From the NCBI RefSeq assembly GCF_900114435.1, contig NZ_FOZK01000001.1, positions 1 to 64,000 on the forward strand: a DNA stretch of 64,000 nt. Reading direction: 5' to 3'. The DNA comes from Halomicrobium zhouii (GTDB lineage: Archaea > Halobacteriota > Halobacteria > Halobacteriales > Haloarculaceae). The translations under genes were made by a program, and so were the position numbers. The notes under the pieces are model-generated. The model was given only the letters and a program-made list of their open reading frames with translations. It was not told the origin of the DNA and made no database searches. Positions 1-9,338 of the stretch are shown here, in pieces (the stretch's first letter is position 1; each line of letters begins with the position of its first letter).

Positions 1-86
1 GTCGGTGAGCTCAGTCGTCAGCGGCGGCGGCGGTCGTCGGATCGTCGGTGAGCTCAGTCGTCAGCGGCGGCGGCGGTCGTCGGATC
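1..86. repeat. 43-bp perfect tandem duplication at the MATE gene 3' end
   Basis: Two identical 43-bp units (1-43 and 44-86) lie back to back. The unit contains the last codons and the stop codon of the MATE gene, so the outer copy is a second, untranslated version of the C-terminal coding end. It looks like a recent slippage or unequal-exchange event in a run of GGC triplets. Confidence 0.9.
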
Positions 87-1589
87 GTCGGTGAGGTCGG
101 CGTCGCGCCAGGTGCCTCGCAGGAACCAGACGTAGGCGATGGCGGCGGCGGCGACGTTCGAGACGGCGAAGCCGAGCCAGATGCCGCGGGAACCCAGCGA
201 GTAGGCGAACGCGTCGGCGACCAGCGTGTTCGCGAAGGCGGTCGTCTCGAAGATGCCGACGCCCGGAATCGAGACGCTGACGACGGAGATGTCCACGACG
301 CGGGAGGCGACCCAGGAGACCGGCAGGCGGAGGAAGCCGAGCATCAGGATGGCCAGCGACGCCGAGACGACGACCTTGCCCGAGCCGCGGAAGCCGCCGG
401 AGTAGGCCCGCACGATGCCGATGAAACCGAACGTCGGGGCGACCCAACGGAGGAACTCGGCGCCGATTTGGACGACCTGCGGGTCGTCGCTGAACACGCT
501 GACGACGGCGGGCGCCGTGAAGAACACGACGACACCCATCGCCGCGAGGACGAGGAACGAGGCCTTCGCGGCGAAGTGGTTGGCCGTCCCCGCCCGGTCG
601 GGCTTGCCGGCGCCGATGTTCTGGCCAGTCATCGTCTCGACCCCTCGGTCGACGGCGATGGCGGGCATGAAGATGAGCGAGAAGATGCGCGTCCCGACGC
701 CGAAGGCGGCGACGACGGGCGTCGAGAACGTGGCGACGACGCCGAGCATCAGGATGACCGAGACGGACCGGCCGGTACCCTCGACGGAGGCCGGAATGCC
801 GATGCGGACCAGCTTCTTGAGGTACGACGGGTCCGGGACCATCTCAGCCGGTCGGATGCGAACGCCGCGGTAGCCCCGGAGCATGATCCACAGGCCGACG
901 ACCATCGCCAGGCCGCGCGAGAAGATAGTCGCGATGGCGGCGCCCTGGACGCCCAGTTCGGGGAACACCCACCACCCGAAGATGAGGAACGGGTCCAGGA
1001 TGACGTTGAACACCACCGTCCCGAACATGACGAGCATCGGGGTGATGGTGTCGCCCGCGCCGCGCATGAGCGCGATGAAGACGAAGAAGCCGAACATGGC
1101 GAACAGACCGGCCGACATCACCTCCAGGTAGGCGGTGGCGCCCGGCAGGACGTCCGGCGCGGCCCCGAGCAGGGCGAGGAACTCCTCGACGAAGAAAAAG
1201 CCCGCCGTGCCCAGGCACAGCGAGACGAGGAACGCGAACGTCACCGTCTGTGAGGCGGCGTACTGGGCCTCGCGGGTCTCGTCGGCGCCGGTGTGCTGGG
1301 CGACGAGCACGCTCCCGGCGACGGAGATGCCCATCCCAAGCGAGATGAGGAAGAACACCATCGGAAAGCCGAAGCTGATGGCCGCCAGCGCCTCCGTGCT
1401 GTAGCGACCGAGCCAGAACGTGTCCGCGAGGTTGTAGGCCACCTGCAGGAGGTTCGTGATGATGATGGGCAGGGAGAGGTAGAACAGCGGCGCCGCGATG
1501 GTACCGCTGGTCAGGTCGAGCTGCTCCTGGCCCTTGAACAGGCCGCCCGCGGCGTTCCGGAGCCGCTGGACGAACTCGCGCGCGCTCAC
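54..1589 (-). CDS. MATE family multidrug/sodium efflux transporter
   Basis: A 511-residue integral membrane protein of the MATE (NorM/DinF-like) family, which exports organic cations or drugs in exchange for Na+ or H+. About twelve hydrophobic segments form two six-helix halves; the first carries the typical stretch LSLPIIITNLLQVAYNLADT. Length fits the family. Its ATG overlaps the stop of the upstream TetR gene by 4 bases (ATGA), so the two form an operon and the TetR protein probably controls export. The C-terminus ends in an alanine/aspartate-rich tail at the 43-bp tandem duplication. The substrate cannot be read from sequence. Confidence 0.93.
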   Translation of the reverse strand: MSAREFVQRLRNAAGGLFKGQEQLDLTSGTIAAPLFYLSLPIIITNLLQVAYNLADTFWLGRYSTEALAAISFGFPMVFFLISLGMGISVAGSVLVAQHTGADETREAQYAASQTVTFAFLVSLCLGTAGFFFVEEFLALLGAAPDVLPGATAYLEVMSAGLFAMFGFFVFIALMRGAGDTITPMLVMFGTVVFNVILDPFLIFGWWVFPELGVQGAAIATIFSRGLAMVVGLWIMLRGYRGVRIRPAEMVPDPSYLKKLVRIGIPASVEGTGRSVSVILMLGVVATFSTPVVAAFGVGTRIFSLIFMPAIAVDRGVETMTGQNIGAGKPDRAGTANHFAAKASFLVLAAMGVVVFFTAPAVVSVFSDDPQVVQIGAEFLRWVAPTFGFIGIVRAYSGGFRGSGKVVVSASLAILMLGFLRLPVSWVASRVVDISVVSVSIPGVGIFETTAFANTLVADAFAYSLGSRGIWLGFAVSNVAAAAIAYVWFLRGTWRDADLTDDPTTAAAADD

Positions 1590-2239
1590 TGTGACACCTC
1601 CGGCGTCGGTTCCACCGTCGGCTGCACGAGCGCGTCGAGGTACGTCTCGAGAGCGGTCTGGAGCGCGTCGACGTCCTCGCCGGCGACGACGTGGCGCGCC
1701 TGGGCGCCGTCGACCAGGGCCAGGACGAAGCGGGCCACCTCGTCGGGGTCGGTCCCCTCGCGATAGACGCCCGCGTCGATTCCCGCGACCACGAGGTCGT
1801 GGACCGTCCCGTAGATGTGGTCGTCGAACGCCGCGATGCGCTCCCCGAAGGCGTCGTCGTACGGCGACTGTGCCTTGATCTCCAGCAGCGCCGTCCGGAA
1901 CTCCCGGGCGGTGTCACCCTCGGCCGGCGGGTGGAGGACGTCGTCGACGAATTCGCGGAGGCGCGCGTCGGGGTCGGCGGCCGCGTCGGCGCTCCCGTCG
2001 GCCCGCTCGCCGGCCACGCCCCCCTCGCCGTCGACCCCACCGACCCGTTCGGTGAACCGCTCGAAGAGGTAGTCCAGGAACGCGAGCATGAGCCCCTGCT
2101 TGCTCTCGTAGTGGTAGTGCAGTGACGCCTTGCTGCAATCGGCCGCCTCGGCGATGTGTCGCATCGTGAGATCCGCATAGCCGTGCCTGCAGAGCGCGTC
2201 GTAGGTAGCCCGCATGATGTCGTCGGCGGGGTCACTCAT
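1586..2239 (-). CDS. TetR/AcrR family transcriptional regulator
   Basis: A 217-residue TetR-type repressor. The N-terminal HTH lies at about residues 20-55 and contains MRHIAEAADCSKASLHYHY, the family's recognition-helix region. The remainder is the helical ligand-binding and dimer domain. It is the first gene of a two-gene operon with the MATE exporter (4-base overlap). An 18-bp palindrome between a TATA-like stretch and the start codon (2249-2266) is the expected autoregulatory operator. The likely role is ligand-relieved repression of itself and the exporter; the inducer is unknown. Confidence 0.92.
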   Translation of the reverse strand: MSDPADDIMRATYDALCRHGYADLTMRHIAEAADCSKASLHYHYESKQGLMLAFLDYLFERFTERVGGVDGEGGVAGERADGSADAAADPDARLREFVDDVLHPPAEGDTAREFRTALLEIKAQSPYDDAFGERIAAFDDHIYGTVHDLVVAGIDAGVYREGTDPDEVARFVLALVDGAQARHVVAGEDVDALQTALETYLDALVQPTVEPTPEVSQ

Positions 2240-2248
2240 TGTTCTCTC

Positions 2249-2266
2249 TGACTAACCGGTCAGTCA
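2249..2266. promoter_or_regulatory. Probable TetR operator
   Basis: The 18-bp near-perfect palindrome TGACTAACCGGTCAGTCA lies 10-27 bases upstream of the tetR start codon, around the expected transcription start. A regulator bound here would block initiation of the tetR-MATE operon. Seen in sequence; the binding protein is inferred from adjacency. Confidence 0.7.
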
Positions 2267-2562
2267 AGAATGTTTGGAAGGTGAGTTACCCAGTCGCACG
2301 GGCAAGCGACCATCTCGTCCGCAATAGCGCTGGTCCCTCGCTACGCTCGGCGCCGTCCTGCTCACGGGTCGCTATGCTCCCCGTTCGCTCTGTAGCTGGG
2401 CCCTCCCTCCGGTCGGCCCCAGCCTGCTCGCGTGTCGCTCACTCCGTTCGCTCCCGCTCGCGTATGAGACGGCCCCTCCCTCCGGTCGGCGCCGTCCTGC
2501 TCGCGTGTCGCTCCGCTCCCCGTTCGCACTTTAGCTGGGCCCTCGCTACGCTCGGCCCCAGC
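2267..2562. other. Non-coding gap with degenerate repeated blocks
   Basis: The space between tetR and lrp (2240-2562, about 320 bases) contains no credible gene. After the TetR operator it is filled with several imperfect copies of a GC-rich block of the type CCCTCSCTMCGSTCGGC followed by CTGCTCRCGTGTCGCT. One 38-base segment (2424-2461) recurs exactly inside the taw2 gene. Confidence 0.7.
2424..2461 (-). repeat. 38-bp dispersed repeat, intergenic copy
   Basis: This 38-base stretch is the exact reverse complement of 61771-61808, which lies in the coding frame of taw2. Related but imperfect copies occur near 53825 and 49800. It is part of a family of short dispersed haloarchaeal repeats built around GAACGGAGTGAGCG. 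Confidence 0.85.
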
Positions 2563-3024
2563 CTACTCCTCAGCCAGGTCCAGGTCGAACTGCTCGTGCT
2601 CCTTCGCCGCGTTGAGCACGACGCTGGTGTTGGACTCTTTGATCTCCGGGTCGACGAGCAGTTCCTTGATCTGTGCGTTCATGCCGTCGGTGTCGGCGAA
2701 CTTGCCGATGGCGATGACGTCGTAGTTGCCCGTCACCTCGTACACCGAGACCATCTGTTTGTGCTCGCGCAGGGTCTCGGTGACTTCGGGGAGCGAGGAC
2801 CCCTCCACCTTCAGCTGGAGGATGGCAGTGACGTCGTACCCCAGCGCGTCGTAGTCGACCTTGGGGGTGTAGCCGTCGATGATACCCTCGTCTTCCAGCG
2901 TCGAGAGGTGATTCGAGACGGTGGTGACCGAGACGTCGAGGTCCTCGGCGAGGCTCCGCAGACTGGCGCGCCCGTCGCCCAGGAGTTCATTCACTAGCTT
3001 CCGGTCGAGATTTTCGTACGTCAT
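2563..3024 (-). CDS. lrp: Lrp/AsnC family transcriptional regulator
   Basis: A 153-residue Lrp/AsnC protein. The N-terminal HTH (about residues 15-50, including [20 protein letters not shown]) is followed by a RAM ligand-binding domain. It is divergent from glnA with about 126 bases between starts, an arrangement that suggests control of glutamine synthetase and nitrogen or amino-acid metabolism. On its own strand a TATA-like TAAAATT lies about 30 bases before the ATG, so the transcript is probably leaderless. The effector is not visible from sequence. Confidence 0.93.
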   Translation of the reverse strand: MTYENLDRKLVNELLGDGRASLRSLAEDLDVSVTTVSNHLSTLEDEGIIDGYTPKVDYDALGYDVTAILQLKVEGSSLPEVTETLREHKQMVSVYEVTGNYDVIAIGKFADTDGMNAQIKELLVDPEIKESNTSVVLNAAKEHEQFDLDLAEE

Positions 3025-3113
3025 TACAGGTGGACACGGTACGGGGGGATTAGAATTTTACGAATATCCAGAAATGGAGGATGGGAACGGAATGTTTGCG
3101 CAAAGCAGCAGGG

Positions 3114-3122
3114 TTTTAGTAA
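3114..3122 (+). promoter_or_regulatory. glnA core promoter (TATA-like)
   Basis: TTTTAGTAA lies about 30 bases before the glnA ATG, the normal distance for an archaeal TATA box driving a leaderless or near-leaderless transcript. Confidence 0.6.
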
Positions 3123-3150
3123 TAGCAGTGTTCCGTTCGGGTGTCCAAAG

Positions 3151-4500
3151 ATGACAAGCGAACTCTCGAAAGAGGCACAGGGCGTGCTCGACGAAATCGA
3201 AGAAAAGAACGTCGACTTCCTGCGTCTGCAATTTACGGACATTCTGGGTACAGTCAAGAACGTCTCCGTCCCGGCCGACCAGGCCGAGAAGGCGTTCACC
3301 GAAGGCATCTACTTCGACGGTTCCTCCATCAACGGCTTCGTCCGCATCCAGGAGTCCGACATGCGCCTGGACCCCGACCCGTCGACGTTCGCGGTACTCC
3401 CGTGGCGCAACGACGACGAGAGCGCCGCAGGTCGGCTCATCTGTGACGTGATAGACACGTCCAGCGGCAAGCCCTTCGCCGGCGACCCGCGCGGCGTCCT
3501 CAAGCGCGCCATCCAGCGCGCCGAAGATATGGGCTACCAGGTCAACGCCGCCCCCGAGCCGGAGTTCTTCCTCTTCGAGGAGGACGAGGAGGGCCGCGCG
3601 ACGACGAAGACCAACGACGTCGGTGGCTACTTCGACCTCGCCCCCAAGGACCTCGCACAGGACGTCCGTCGCGACATCATCTTCGGCCTCGAGGACATGG
3701 GCTTCGACATCGAGGCCTCCCACCACGAGGTCGCCGAGGGTCAACACGAGATCAACTTCACGTACGACGACGCGCTGTCGACGGCCGACAACGTCGCCAC
3801 GTTCCGTGCGGTCGTCCGCGCCATCGCGGCCGAACACGACCTGCACGCTACGTTCATGCCCAAGCCCATCGCGCGGATCAACGGCTCCGGCATGCACACC
3901 CACTTCTCGCTGTTCCAGGACGGCGAGAACGCCTTCCACGACGACGACGACGAGTTCAACCTGAGCGAGGTGGCAAAGCAGTTCACCGCCGGCATCCTCG
4001 ACCACGCCGAGGCGCTCTCGGCCGTCACCAACCCGACCGTCAACAGCTACAAGCGCCTGGTTCCCGGCTACGAGGCGCCCGTCTACGTCGCCTGGTCCGA
4101 CCGCAACCGCTCGGCGCTCATCCGCAAGCCGGCCGCGCGGACGCCCGCGGCCTCACGTATCGAGGCGCGCTTCCCCGACCCGTCGTGTAACCCGTACCTC
4201 GCCTTCGCCGCGCTCATCCACGCCGGTCTCGACGGCATCGAGCGCGAACTGAACTGCGACGACCCGGTCCGCGAGAACATCTACGAGTTCGACGAACAGA
4301 AGCGCGAGGAGTACGGCATCACCACGCTGCCGTCGAACCTCGGCGAGGCCATCGACGCCCTCGAAACCGACGAAGTCGTCCAGGACGCGCTGGGCGAGCA
4401 CGTCTTCGAGAACTTCGTCGAGGCCAAGACCCAGGAGTTCGAGGAGTACATCGTCGAAGTCTCCCAGTGGGAACTCGATCAGTACCTCGAGAGCTACTGA
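3151..4500 (+). CDS. glnA: Glutamine synthetase, type I
   Basis: A 449-residue GSI enzyme that makes glutamine from glutamate, ammonia and ATP in the cytoplasm. Visible family signatures are the N-terminal beta-grasp region with FDGSSINGF, the [10 protein letters not shown] metal/ATP site, PTVNSYKRL, and [20 protein letters not shown] with the catalytic arginines. Full length for an archaeal GSI. The start follows a TATA-like box at the right spacing. The divergent Lrp-type gene is the likely local regulator. Confidence 0.98.
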   Translation: MTSELSKEAQGVLDEIEEKNVDFLRLQFTDILGTVKNVSVPADQAEKAFTEGIYFDGSSINGFVRIQESDMRLDPDPSTFAVLPWRNDDESAAGRLICDVIDTSSGKPFAGDPRGVLKRAIQRAEDMGYQVNAAPEPEFFLFEEDEEGRATTKTNDVGGYFDLAPKDLAQDVRRDIIFGLEDMGFDIEASHHEVAEGQHEINFTYDDALSTADNVATFRAVVRAIAAEHDLHATFMPKPIARINGSGMHTHFSLFQDGENAFHDDDDEFNLSEVAKQFTAGILDHAEALSAVTNPTVNSYKRLVPGYEAPVYVAWSDRNRSALIRKPAARTPAASRIEARFPDPSCNPYLAFAALIHAGLDGIERELNCDDPVRENIYEFDEQKREEYGITTLPSNLGEAIDALETDEVVQDALGEHVFENFVEAKTQEFEEYIVEVSQWELDQYLESY

Positions 4501-4618
4501 ACTGCGACCGCTACTGAACCTTTGACGCTGCCACGAGGCCGCTCTCGGCCCGGCGGCCCGATACCTTCTCTCGGTCGCTCTTTCGTCGTCACGACGTGCT
4601 CCCGGAAGAGAACAGTTC

Positions 4619-5878
4619 CTATCGATCTCGGACGCGCCCGATGGCCCTGGCGGGGAGTTCGACCAGGTTGAACCCGGTGCCGACCAGCACCATCAGGACG
4701 TAGAGACCGAGCGTCGAGAGCCAGATGACGAGCATCGCGCCGATAGCCACGAGGCCGTTGAGATAGACGAAGCCACCGAGCGTCATCACCGTCCCGTAGA
4801 GGAGGACGACGTACGGGCCCCAGCCGCGGGCGTGGCCGCCGCGCATCTCGCTGCGGACGTACGCCCGGAGGTCGTCCTCGATGGCCTCGCGGTGGAGCGT
4901 GCGGTCGTCGACGTCCTCGCGGAACTCGCGGAGCTCTTCGCGGACTCGCTGGAGTTCCTCCTCGCTGGCCGGCTCGACAGGTTCGTCGGGGTCGCCCGGT
5001 GGGGGCGTCTCCCCGTCACCCTCGTCGTCCGTCATTGACAGGTCGGTACGACCGGCTACCTGTTGTAACTGCCGGTCCCGTACACGTTCGCCGGCGAGCG
5101 TCGCGTTGACGACCGCCCCCAGCAACAGGCAGAGACTGGCGGCGTAGAACCACGTCACGAGCATCAGGACCCCGCCTATCAGCCCGTAGAGCTCCGCACT
5201 GCCGGCGAACGCGGTGTACGCGGTGAACAGCGACCCGAGCAGCGTCCACCCGACCGCCGCGGTGAGCGTTCCGGGGAGCGCGTCGCGGACGGAGACGGCC
5301 GCGTCGGGGAAGACCACGAAGACGGGGAGAAAGGCCGCCGTGAGCGTCGCCACGAGGGCGACCGGTCCGAGCACGCCGGCGACCTCCACGCCGGAACGAG
5401 TGACCAGCGCGGTGACGGCGACGACCGCGACGACCGCGACGGCGATCCCCCCGAGCGCGACCAGCGCGTCCCGGATCTGGTTGACGAACGAGTCGCGGCG
5501 GCCGTGGCCGTAGACGAGCGAGAACGCCACGTCCAGCCCGCGGAACACCCGGAGGCCACTCCACAGCAACACGACGAGGCCCAGGAGTGTCGCGCCGCCC
5601 CGACCTCCGGAATCGACCAGCGCGTCCGCGACGACGGCCGCCGCGTCGTCGGTGAGGACGGCACCGAGTGCGGCGACGACTCGTTCGGCGAAGGGCGCCC
5701 CACCCAGCGTCGTGGCGACGACGAGCGCCAGCAGGCCGAGCGGGACGAGTGACACCAGCATGTAGTAGGCGATGCTCGCCGCGAGAAAGGAGAGCTGTTT
5801 CTCCCGGGCCGTAGCGAGGACGGTGCCCGCGGTGGCGAGCGCGTTCCGGCCCGTCGCGACGGCCGAGGTCCGTTGCAC
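4619..5878 (-). CDS. YihY/virulence factor BrkB family membrane protein
   Basis: A YihY/BrkB-type inner membrane protein of about 419 residues. Six hydrophobic helices occupy the first 250 residues, including a glycine-rich LLWSGLRVFRGLDVAFS stretch typical of the family. An acidic, charged cytosolic segment follows (about 265-320), then two extra C-terminal helices. The biochemical function of the family is unsettled. The start is set at a GTG because a strong TATA box (TTATATA on the + strand at 5904-5910) lies about 29 bases upstream. An in-frame TTG at 5902 would fall almost inside that promoter. Confidence 0.88.
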   Translation of the reverse strand: MQRTSAVATGRNALATAGTVLATAREKQLSFLAASIAYYMLVSLVPLGLLALVVATTLGGAPFAERVVAALGAVLTDDAAAVVADALVDSGGRGGATLLGLVVLLWSGLRVFRGLDVAFSLVYGHGRRDSFVNQIRDALVALGGIAVAVVAVVAVTALVTRSGVEVAGVLGPVALVATLTAAFLPVFVVFPDAAVSVRDALPGTLTAAVGWTLLGSLFTAYTAFAGSAELYGLIGGVLMLVTWFYAASLCLLLGAVVNATLAGERVRDRQLQQVAGRTDLSMTDDEGDGETPPPGDPDEPVEPASEEELQRVREELREFREDVDDRTLHREAIEDDLRAYVRSEMRGGHARGWGPYVVLLYGTVMTLGGFVYLNGLVAIGAMLVIWLSTLGLYVLMVLVGTGFNLVELPARAIGRVRDR

Positions 5879-5903
5879 GCTCGCTGGTTGCGTTCGCTGC
5901 AAC

Positions 5904-5910
5904 TTATATA
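5904..5910 (-). promoter_or_regulatory. TATA box for the BrkB-type gene
   Basis: TATATAA on the minus strand sits 26-32 bases before the GTG at 5878. This is the spacing of a leaderless haloarchaeal promoter and argues for that start. Confidence 0.65.
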
Positions 5911-6048
5911 CCAGTTGTGTCCGGGTGCGGCGCCGGCCTGCGGGAGAACCGGTCAGCGACGGGACGCCGGACGGTAGCGGGAACTGCCGCCGTCACGAGG
6001 CCGGGGGAACCGGGCTCGGGAGGTCCGGATCGTGACAACAGAAACACT

Positions 6049-6483
6049 ATGAGCGGCGACCGTCACTCTGATAGCATGTATCGCGCGCTCGACCGGCTGA
6101 CGCTGGAGGCGACCGTCTACCTGCTCGTCGCGGGCCTCCTCCTCATCGGGGCGAGCCTGGCCGGCCTCCACGGGTCGCCCGTCGTCGTCGGCGTCCTGCT
6201 GGTCGCCGCCGTCGCACTGTTCGCCGCCCGCGAGTACGTCCCGCCGCTCGGAACGCTGTTCAGTCACGACCTCCAGCGGACCCTGCGGGACCTGTGGATA
6301 GCGCCCGCGCTGGCCGCGACGACCACCGCCGTCGGGCTGGGCGCGACGCCGGGCGAGTTGCAGTCCCTCGGCGGCGTCCTCGGCCTGGTCGCCATGCTCA
6401 ACTACTTCCTGCGACCGGTGTACTACGGCGCCTACTCGCTGGTCGCCTCCGACCGCGAGCGGACCCGGCCCGAGAACAGCTAG
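6049..6483 (+). CDS. Small hydrophobic membrane protein, unknown function
   Basis: A 144-residue protein with four hydrophobic stretches (for example [20 protein letters not shown] and [14 protein letters not shown]). No family was recognised. The ATG at 6049 is preferred; a second ATG at 6076 would remove nine polar residues and is possible. It converges on trm1, and the two stop codons share the palindrome CTAG (6480-6483). No domain or operon partner suggests a job. Confidence 0.7.
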   Translation: MSGDRHSDSMYRALDRLTLEATVYLLVAGLLLIGASLAGLHGSPVVVGVLLVAAVALFAAREYVPPLGTLFSHDLQRTLRDLWIAPALAATTTAVGLGATPGELQSLGGVLGLVAMLNYFLRPVYYGAYSLVASDRERTRPENS

Positions 6484-7598
6484 GAGTCGCCGTCTTCGCC
6501 GACAATAGCGTCCCGGATCTGCTCGACGTCAGCCTCCGTCTTGAACGTCGTCCCGCCGTAGTGAGTCCGCGAGGCCTCGTGGCCCGCGTCCCGGAGTTTC
6601 GCCAGGAACTCGTCCATCGACTCGGCGCCCCGGCCCCAGCGCTTGCACAGCCGGTGCTGGTCGTAGTGGGTCGGCGTGACGAGTTCGTCGGCGAGCGTCG
6701 CCAGCAAGTCTTCGGCCTCGTCGGCGGTCCCCATGTCCGCGGTCAGGTGGTCGGCCACCTCGTCGGCGAAGGCGGGCTCGCAGGTGGGGCCGAGCCACAG
6801 CGGGCCCGCCGTCTGCAGGTGCTCGCCGCAACTGGGACAGGACGCCGGCGCGTCGGCGTGGAGCCCCGCGCTGTGGTCGCGCCAGAGGCAGTGCTGGCAG
6901 TGGTAGACGTGGCCCACCTGGTCGATCATCTCGTCGGCGACGGTGGCGCCCTGGTCCAGGTCGAGATACGTCCTGACGTAGTGTTTGGTCGCGTGACTGA
7001 GGATTGGGACGGCAGCCAGGTCGTACCGCGCGGCGGTGCGCACGAGCGCGCCCAGGAGGATGCGCATCCCCATCTCGGCGTGGTACTCGGTGTTGCGCGG
7101 AATCGCACTGTAGCTGCGGACGCCGCTCTCGAAGTGGGCGCCACACAGCGGCGCGGTGTCGGTGGCCGTGACGCAGACCAGGTTCCGGGTGCCCTGGAAG
7201 GCGGCGTCGACGAACGGGATGGGCGTCCCGAACGGGTCGATATCCACCACGTCCCAGGGATCGCGGTGCATCGCGACGTTGGCGTCCTGATGGCGGACCT
7301 CTGCGGCCAGGTCGTTGCGTTCGAGGTTCCGCTCGCACAGGTCGACGGCCTCGGGGTCGACGTCGCAGAGCGTCGCCTCCCAGCCGTCGGCCGCCGCCCG
7401 GACCCCGCGAACGCCGCTCGCCGCCGTCGCGTCGAGGTAGCGCTCTGCCCGCGGCTCGCGCTCGCGATAGGCCCGCAGGGCGGCGATCGTCAGGTCCCGG
7501 TTCAGCTCCTGGACCGGGTTGAAGAAGACGTTCTCGCCCTTCCCCGCGTCGGCCTGCTCGGGCACCTCGACCGTGACCTGCCCCTCCGTGACGCGCAT
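6480..7598 (-). CDS. trm1: tRNA (guanine(26)-N(2))-dimethyltransferase Trm1
   Basis: A 372-residue SAM-dependent enzyme that methylates G26 of tRNA to m2,2G. It has the Trm1 entry motif [11 protein letters not shown], the SAM-binding stretch [15 protein letters not shown], the catalytic-type DPFG, and a C-terminal zinc-ribbon-like set of two CxxC pairs (CQHC and CPSC, about 250-275). The start chosen is the ATG opening MRVTEGQV. In-frame upstream sequence, open for another 228 codons, lies in the repeat-rich non-coding gap and has no conserved look. Confidence 0.95.
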   Translation of the reverse strand: MRVTEGQVTVEVPEQADAGKGENVFFNPVQELNRDLTIAALRAYREREPRAERYLDATAASGVRGVRAAADGWEATLCDVDPEAVDLCERNLERNDLAAEVRHQDANVAMHRDPWDVVDIDPFGTPIPFVDAAFQGTRNLVCVTATDTAPLCGAHFESGVRSYSAIPRNTEYHAEMGMRILLGALVRTAARYDLAAVPILSHATKHYVRTYLDLDQGATVADEMIDQVGHVYHCQHCLWRDHSAGLHADAPASCPSCGEHLQTAGPLWLGPTCEPAFADEVADHLTADMGTADEAEDLLATLADELVTPTHYDQHRLCKRWGRGAESMDEFLAKLRDAGHEASRTHYGGTTFKTEADVEQIRDAIVGEDGDS

Positions 7599-7832
7599 TC
7601 TTGGTTTGACTCGGTGACCGGGTGCGTTAAGGGATGTGTTTCGTGTGAGCGGTGTGGGGACTCCGGGACGCCTTCTGAGATCCAGACCAGCGACGACCGA
7701 CTGAAGACGGTTCCGCTTCGATTCAGTTCCGTTCACCGTTCCCGCAGCCGATAGAGCCGTTCCCTCGGTGTGTGTAGTGTACGGGTGGTTCTCGTTCGAG
7801 TTGGTGAAACGAACATCGACACCAAGACCCAG
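7599..7832. other. Non-coding gap upstream of trm1
   Basis: About 230 bases between trm1 and the large palindromic repeat. Nothing gene-like is seen. The base composition is a little less GC-rich than the flanks, as expected for a promoter region. Confidence 0.5.
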
Positions 7833-8240
7833 AAAGCCCTCGGCACGCTCCAGTCCCGCGGCCCCGCTGCGCTCCTCACTTCGTTCCGGTGCTTGCGGGA
7901 CCGGGGTTCCCGGACCGCGCCTCGCCCTTTCAGTCCACCAGGACAGCATAGCACCGCTGCCCTGCCCTTCCCCGGGTCGCGCGCCCCTCGCGTCTACTCG
8001 GGGACGCGCTCCCGGCCGGGCGGGTGCGGAGCAGTCAGGAAGCGTGACCCGCCGCGGAGGCGGCGGGTTCGGAGAGGGGTGGGGAGTCAATCGCGGGCGC
8101 GTTTCATCGCGCGAGCAAGGCTGATCCTGGCGGACTGAAAGGGCGAGGTGCGCTCGCCGACGTCCGACGAAGTAAGCACCGCAACGAAGTGAGGAGCGCA
8201 GCGAGTCGCACGAGACGAGCGCGCCGAGGGCTTTCAAGTT
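7833..8240. repeat. Long imperfect palindromic repeat element, copy 1
   Basis: A non-coding element of about 400 bases with nested inverted arms. AAAGCCCTCGG at the left faces CCGAGGGCTTT at the right. A 20-base arm (7866-7885) pairs perfectly with 8183-8202, and a 17-base arm (7920-7936) pairs with 8132-8148. The interior carries GCGCGTTTCATCGCGCGAGC, shared with copy 2. A conserved tail (AGTTGTTTGAC, then AGCGACAA) continues to about 8285. It could be a MITE-like mobile element or a structured non-coding RNA; no transposase is linked. Confidence 0.8.
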
Positions 8241-8356
8241 GTTTGACGTCGTGCTAACAGCGACAACCCCGGTATCCACCAAACGCTACGTAGCCGATCT
8301 GTACTGACCGATGCGAGAACCCAATGAAAGTCCCCAAACCTCTCGAAACCGTCAGA

Positions 8357-8671
8357 TCACCAGTCACAGCCCAGCCCGGCCGGTTCGTCGCCCTCGACGA
8401 ACTCGACGGCGGTGTCCGGACCCATCCGCGTCCCGCCGTCGACCGATTCGACGGTGAGGGGAACGTTCTGCGCGTCGGTGCAGCAGCCGAGGTTGACCAT
8501 CTCCTCGACGGTCTCCCCGGGCGCGATCTCGTCCCACGCTCGCGCGAGGTAGTTGCGGAACGACGCCCGTTCGAGGAACGCCTGTCCGTCCTCGCCCATG
8601 TCGGGCGGGTACGACACGACCACCGTCGTCGCGGGCGTCCCCGCAGTCGTCTCCTCCTGTCCGGTGCTCAT
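8357..8671 (-). CDS. Conserved hypothetical protein
   Basis: A 104-residue acidic soluble protein with no recognised family. It has a GCC cysteine pair (about residue 67) in NLGCCTDAQNVP and one more cysteine near the end (GLGCDW). This could suggest metal or Fe-S binding, but no domain supports that. The ATG giving MSTGQEE is preferred to a longer arginine-rich extension. It is divergent from the SWIM-type gene. Confidence 0.6.
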   Translation of the reverse strand: MSTGQEETTAGTPATTVVVSYPPDMGEDGQAFLERASFRNYLARAWDEIAPGETVEEMVNLGCCTDAQNVPLTVESVDGGTRMGPDTAVEFVEGDEPAGLGCDW

Positions 8672-8827
8672 ATCCGCACCTACGGGCTCGGTCGAGTAAG
8701 CCGTTCGGGTGCTGTGTGCGGACCGCGCCGCCGCGTGGCCCCGACGCCGACGGAAACGCCGACCTTCGCCAGCGGAACGCCCGTGAACCACCGAACCTGT
8801 TTTGAGGGGCGTTACCCAAGCCTATCT

Positions 8828-9175
8828 ATGAGCGCCGTGGACGAGTGGGAGGCGATGCTGGCCGACGCGGGGGAACTCACCCCGGAGGCAGTCGACCGCA
8901 TCGTCGGCGTCCACGGCGACCGGGGCCAGAAGGCCATCGAGGCCGTCGGCGAGGGTCGGGTCAAGGAGTACCGCGACTTCGTCGTCGTCGTCGGCCACGA
9001 GGACGAGTACATCATCGAGGACGACGACTGCGCCTGTCCGGACGCTTCGTACAACCTCGACGTCGAGGACCCCGAGGAGCTGTGCTGGCACGCCATCGCC
9101 GCCCGCATCGCCGGCGCCATCGGCGCGGCAGAGGAACACGACATGTGGTACTCGGACGTGCGGGAGTTCCTCTGA
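8828..9175 (+). CDS. SWIM zinc-finger-type small protein
   Basis: A 115-residue protein. Its middle carries CxC-x(n)-CxH (CAC in DDDCACPDASYN, then ELCWHAIA), the SWIM zinc-finger pattern. SWIM domains are predicted to bind DNA or proteins. The N-terminal 50 residues are helical and charged. The start is the ATG after CCTATCT. No operon partners; the role is unknown beyond the finger. Confidence 0.78.
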   Translation: MSAVDEWEAMLADAGELTPEAVDRIVGVHGDRGQKAIEAVGEGRVKEYRDFVVVVGHEDEYIIEDDDCACPDASYNLDVEDPEELCWHAIAARIAGAIGAAEEHDMWYSDVREFL

Positions 9176-9338
9176 GCGGGCCCTCGACCACTCGGCCGTC
9201 CGCGCACCGAACTGGGCCCGCTAGGGCGTCTGGAACGACTACGCGGACTCGCTGGGCGAGTAGCGGTCGATCACCGACCCGGGCATTCGATCCGGGTGAC
9301 CGAAACCGGAAAGAGGCTGTACGCGCAGTGTACACGAA

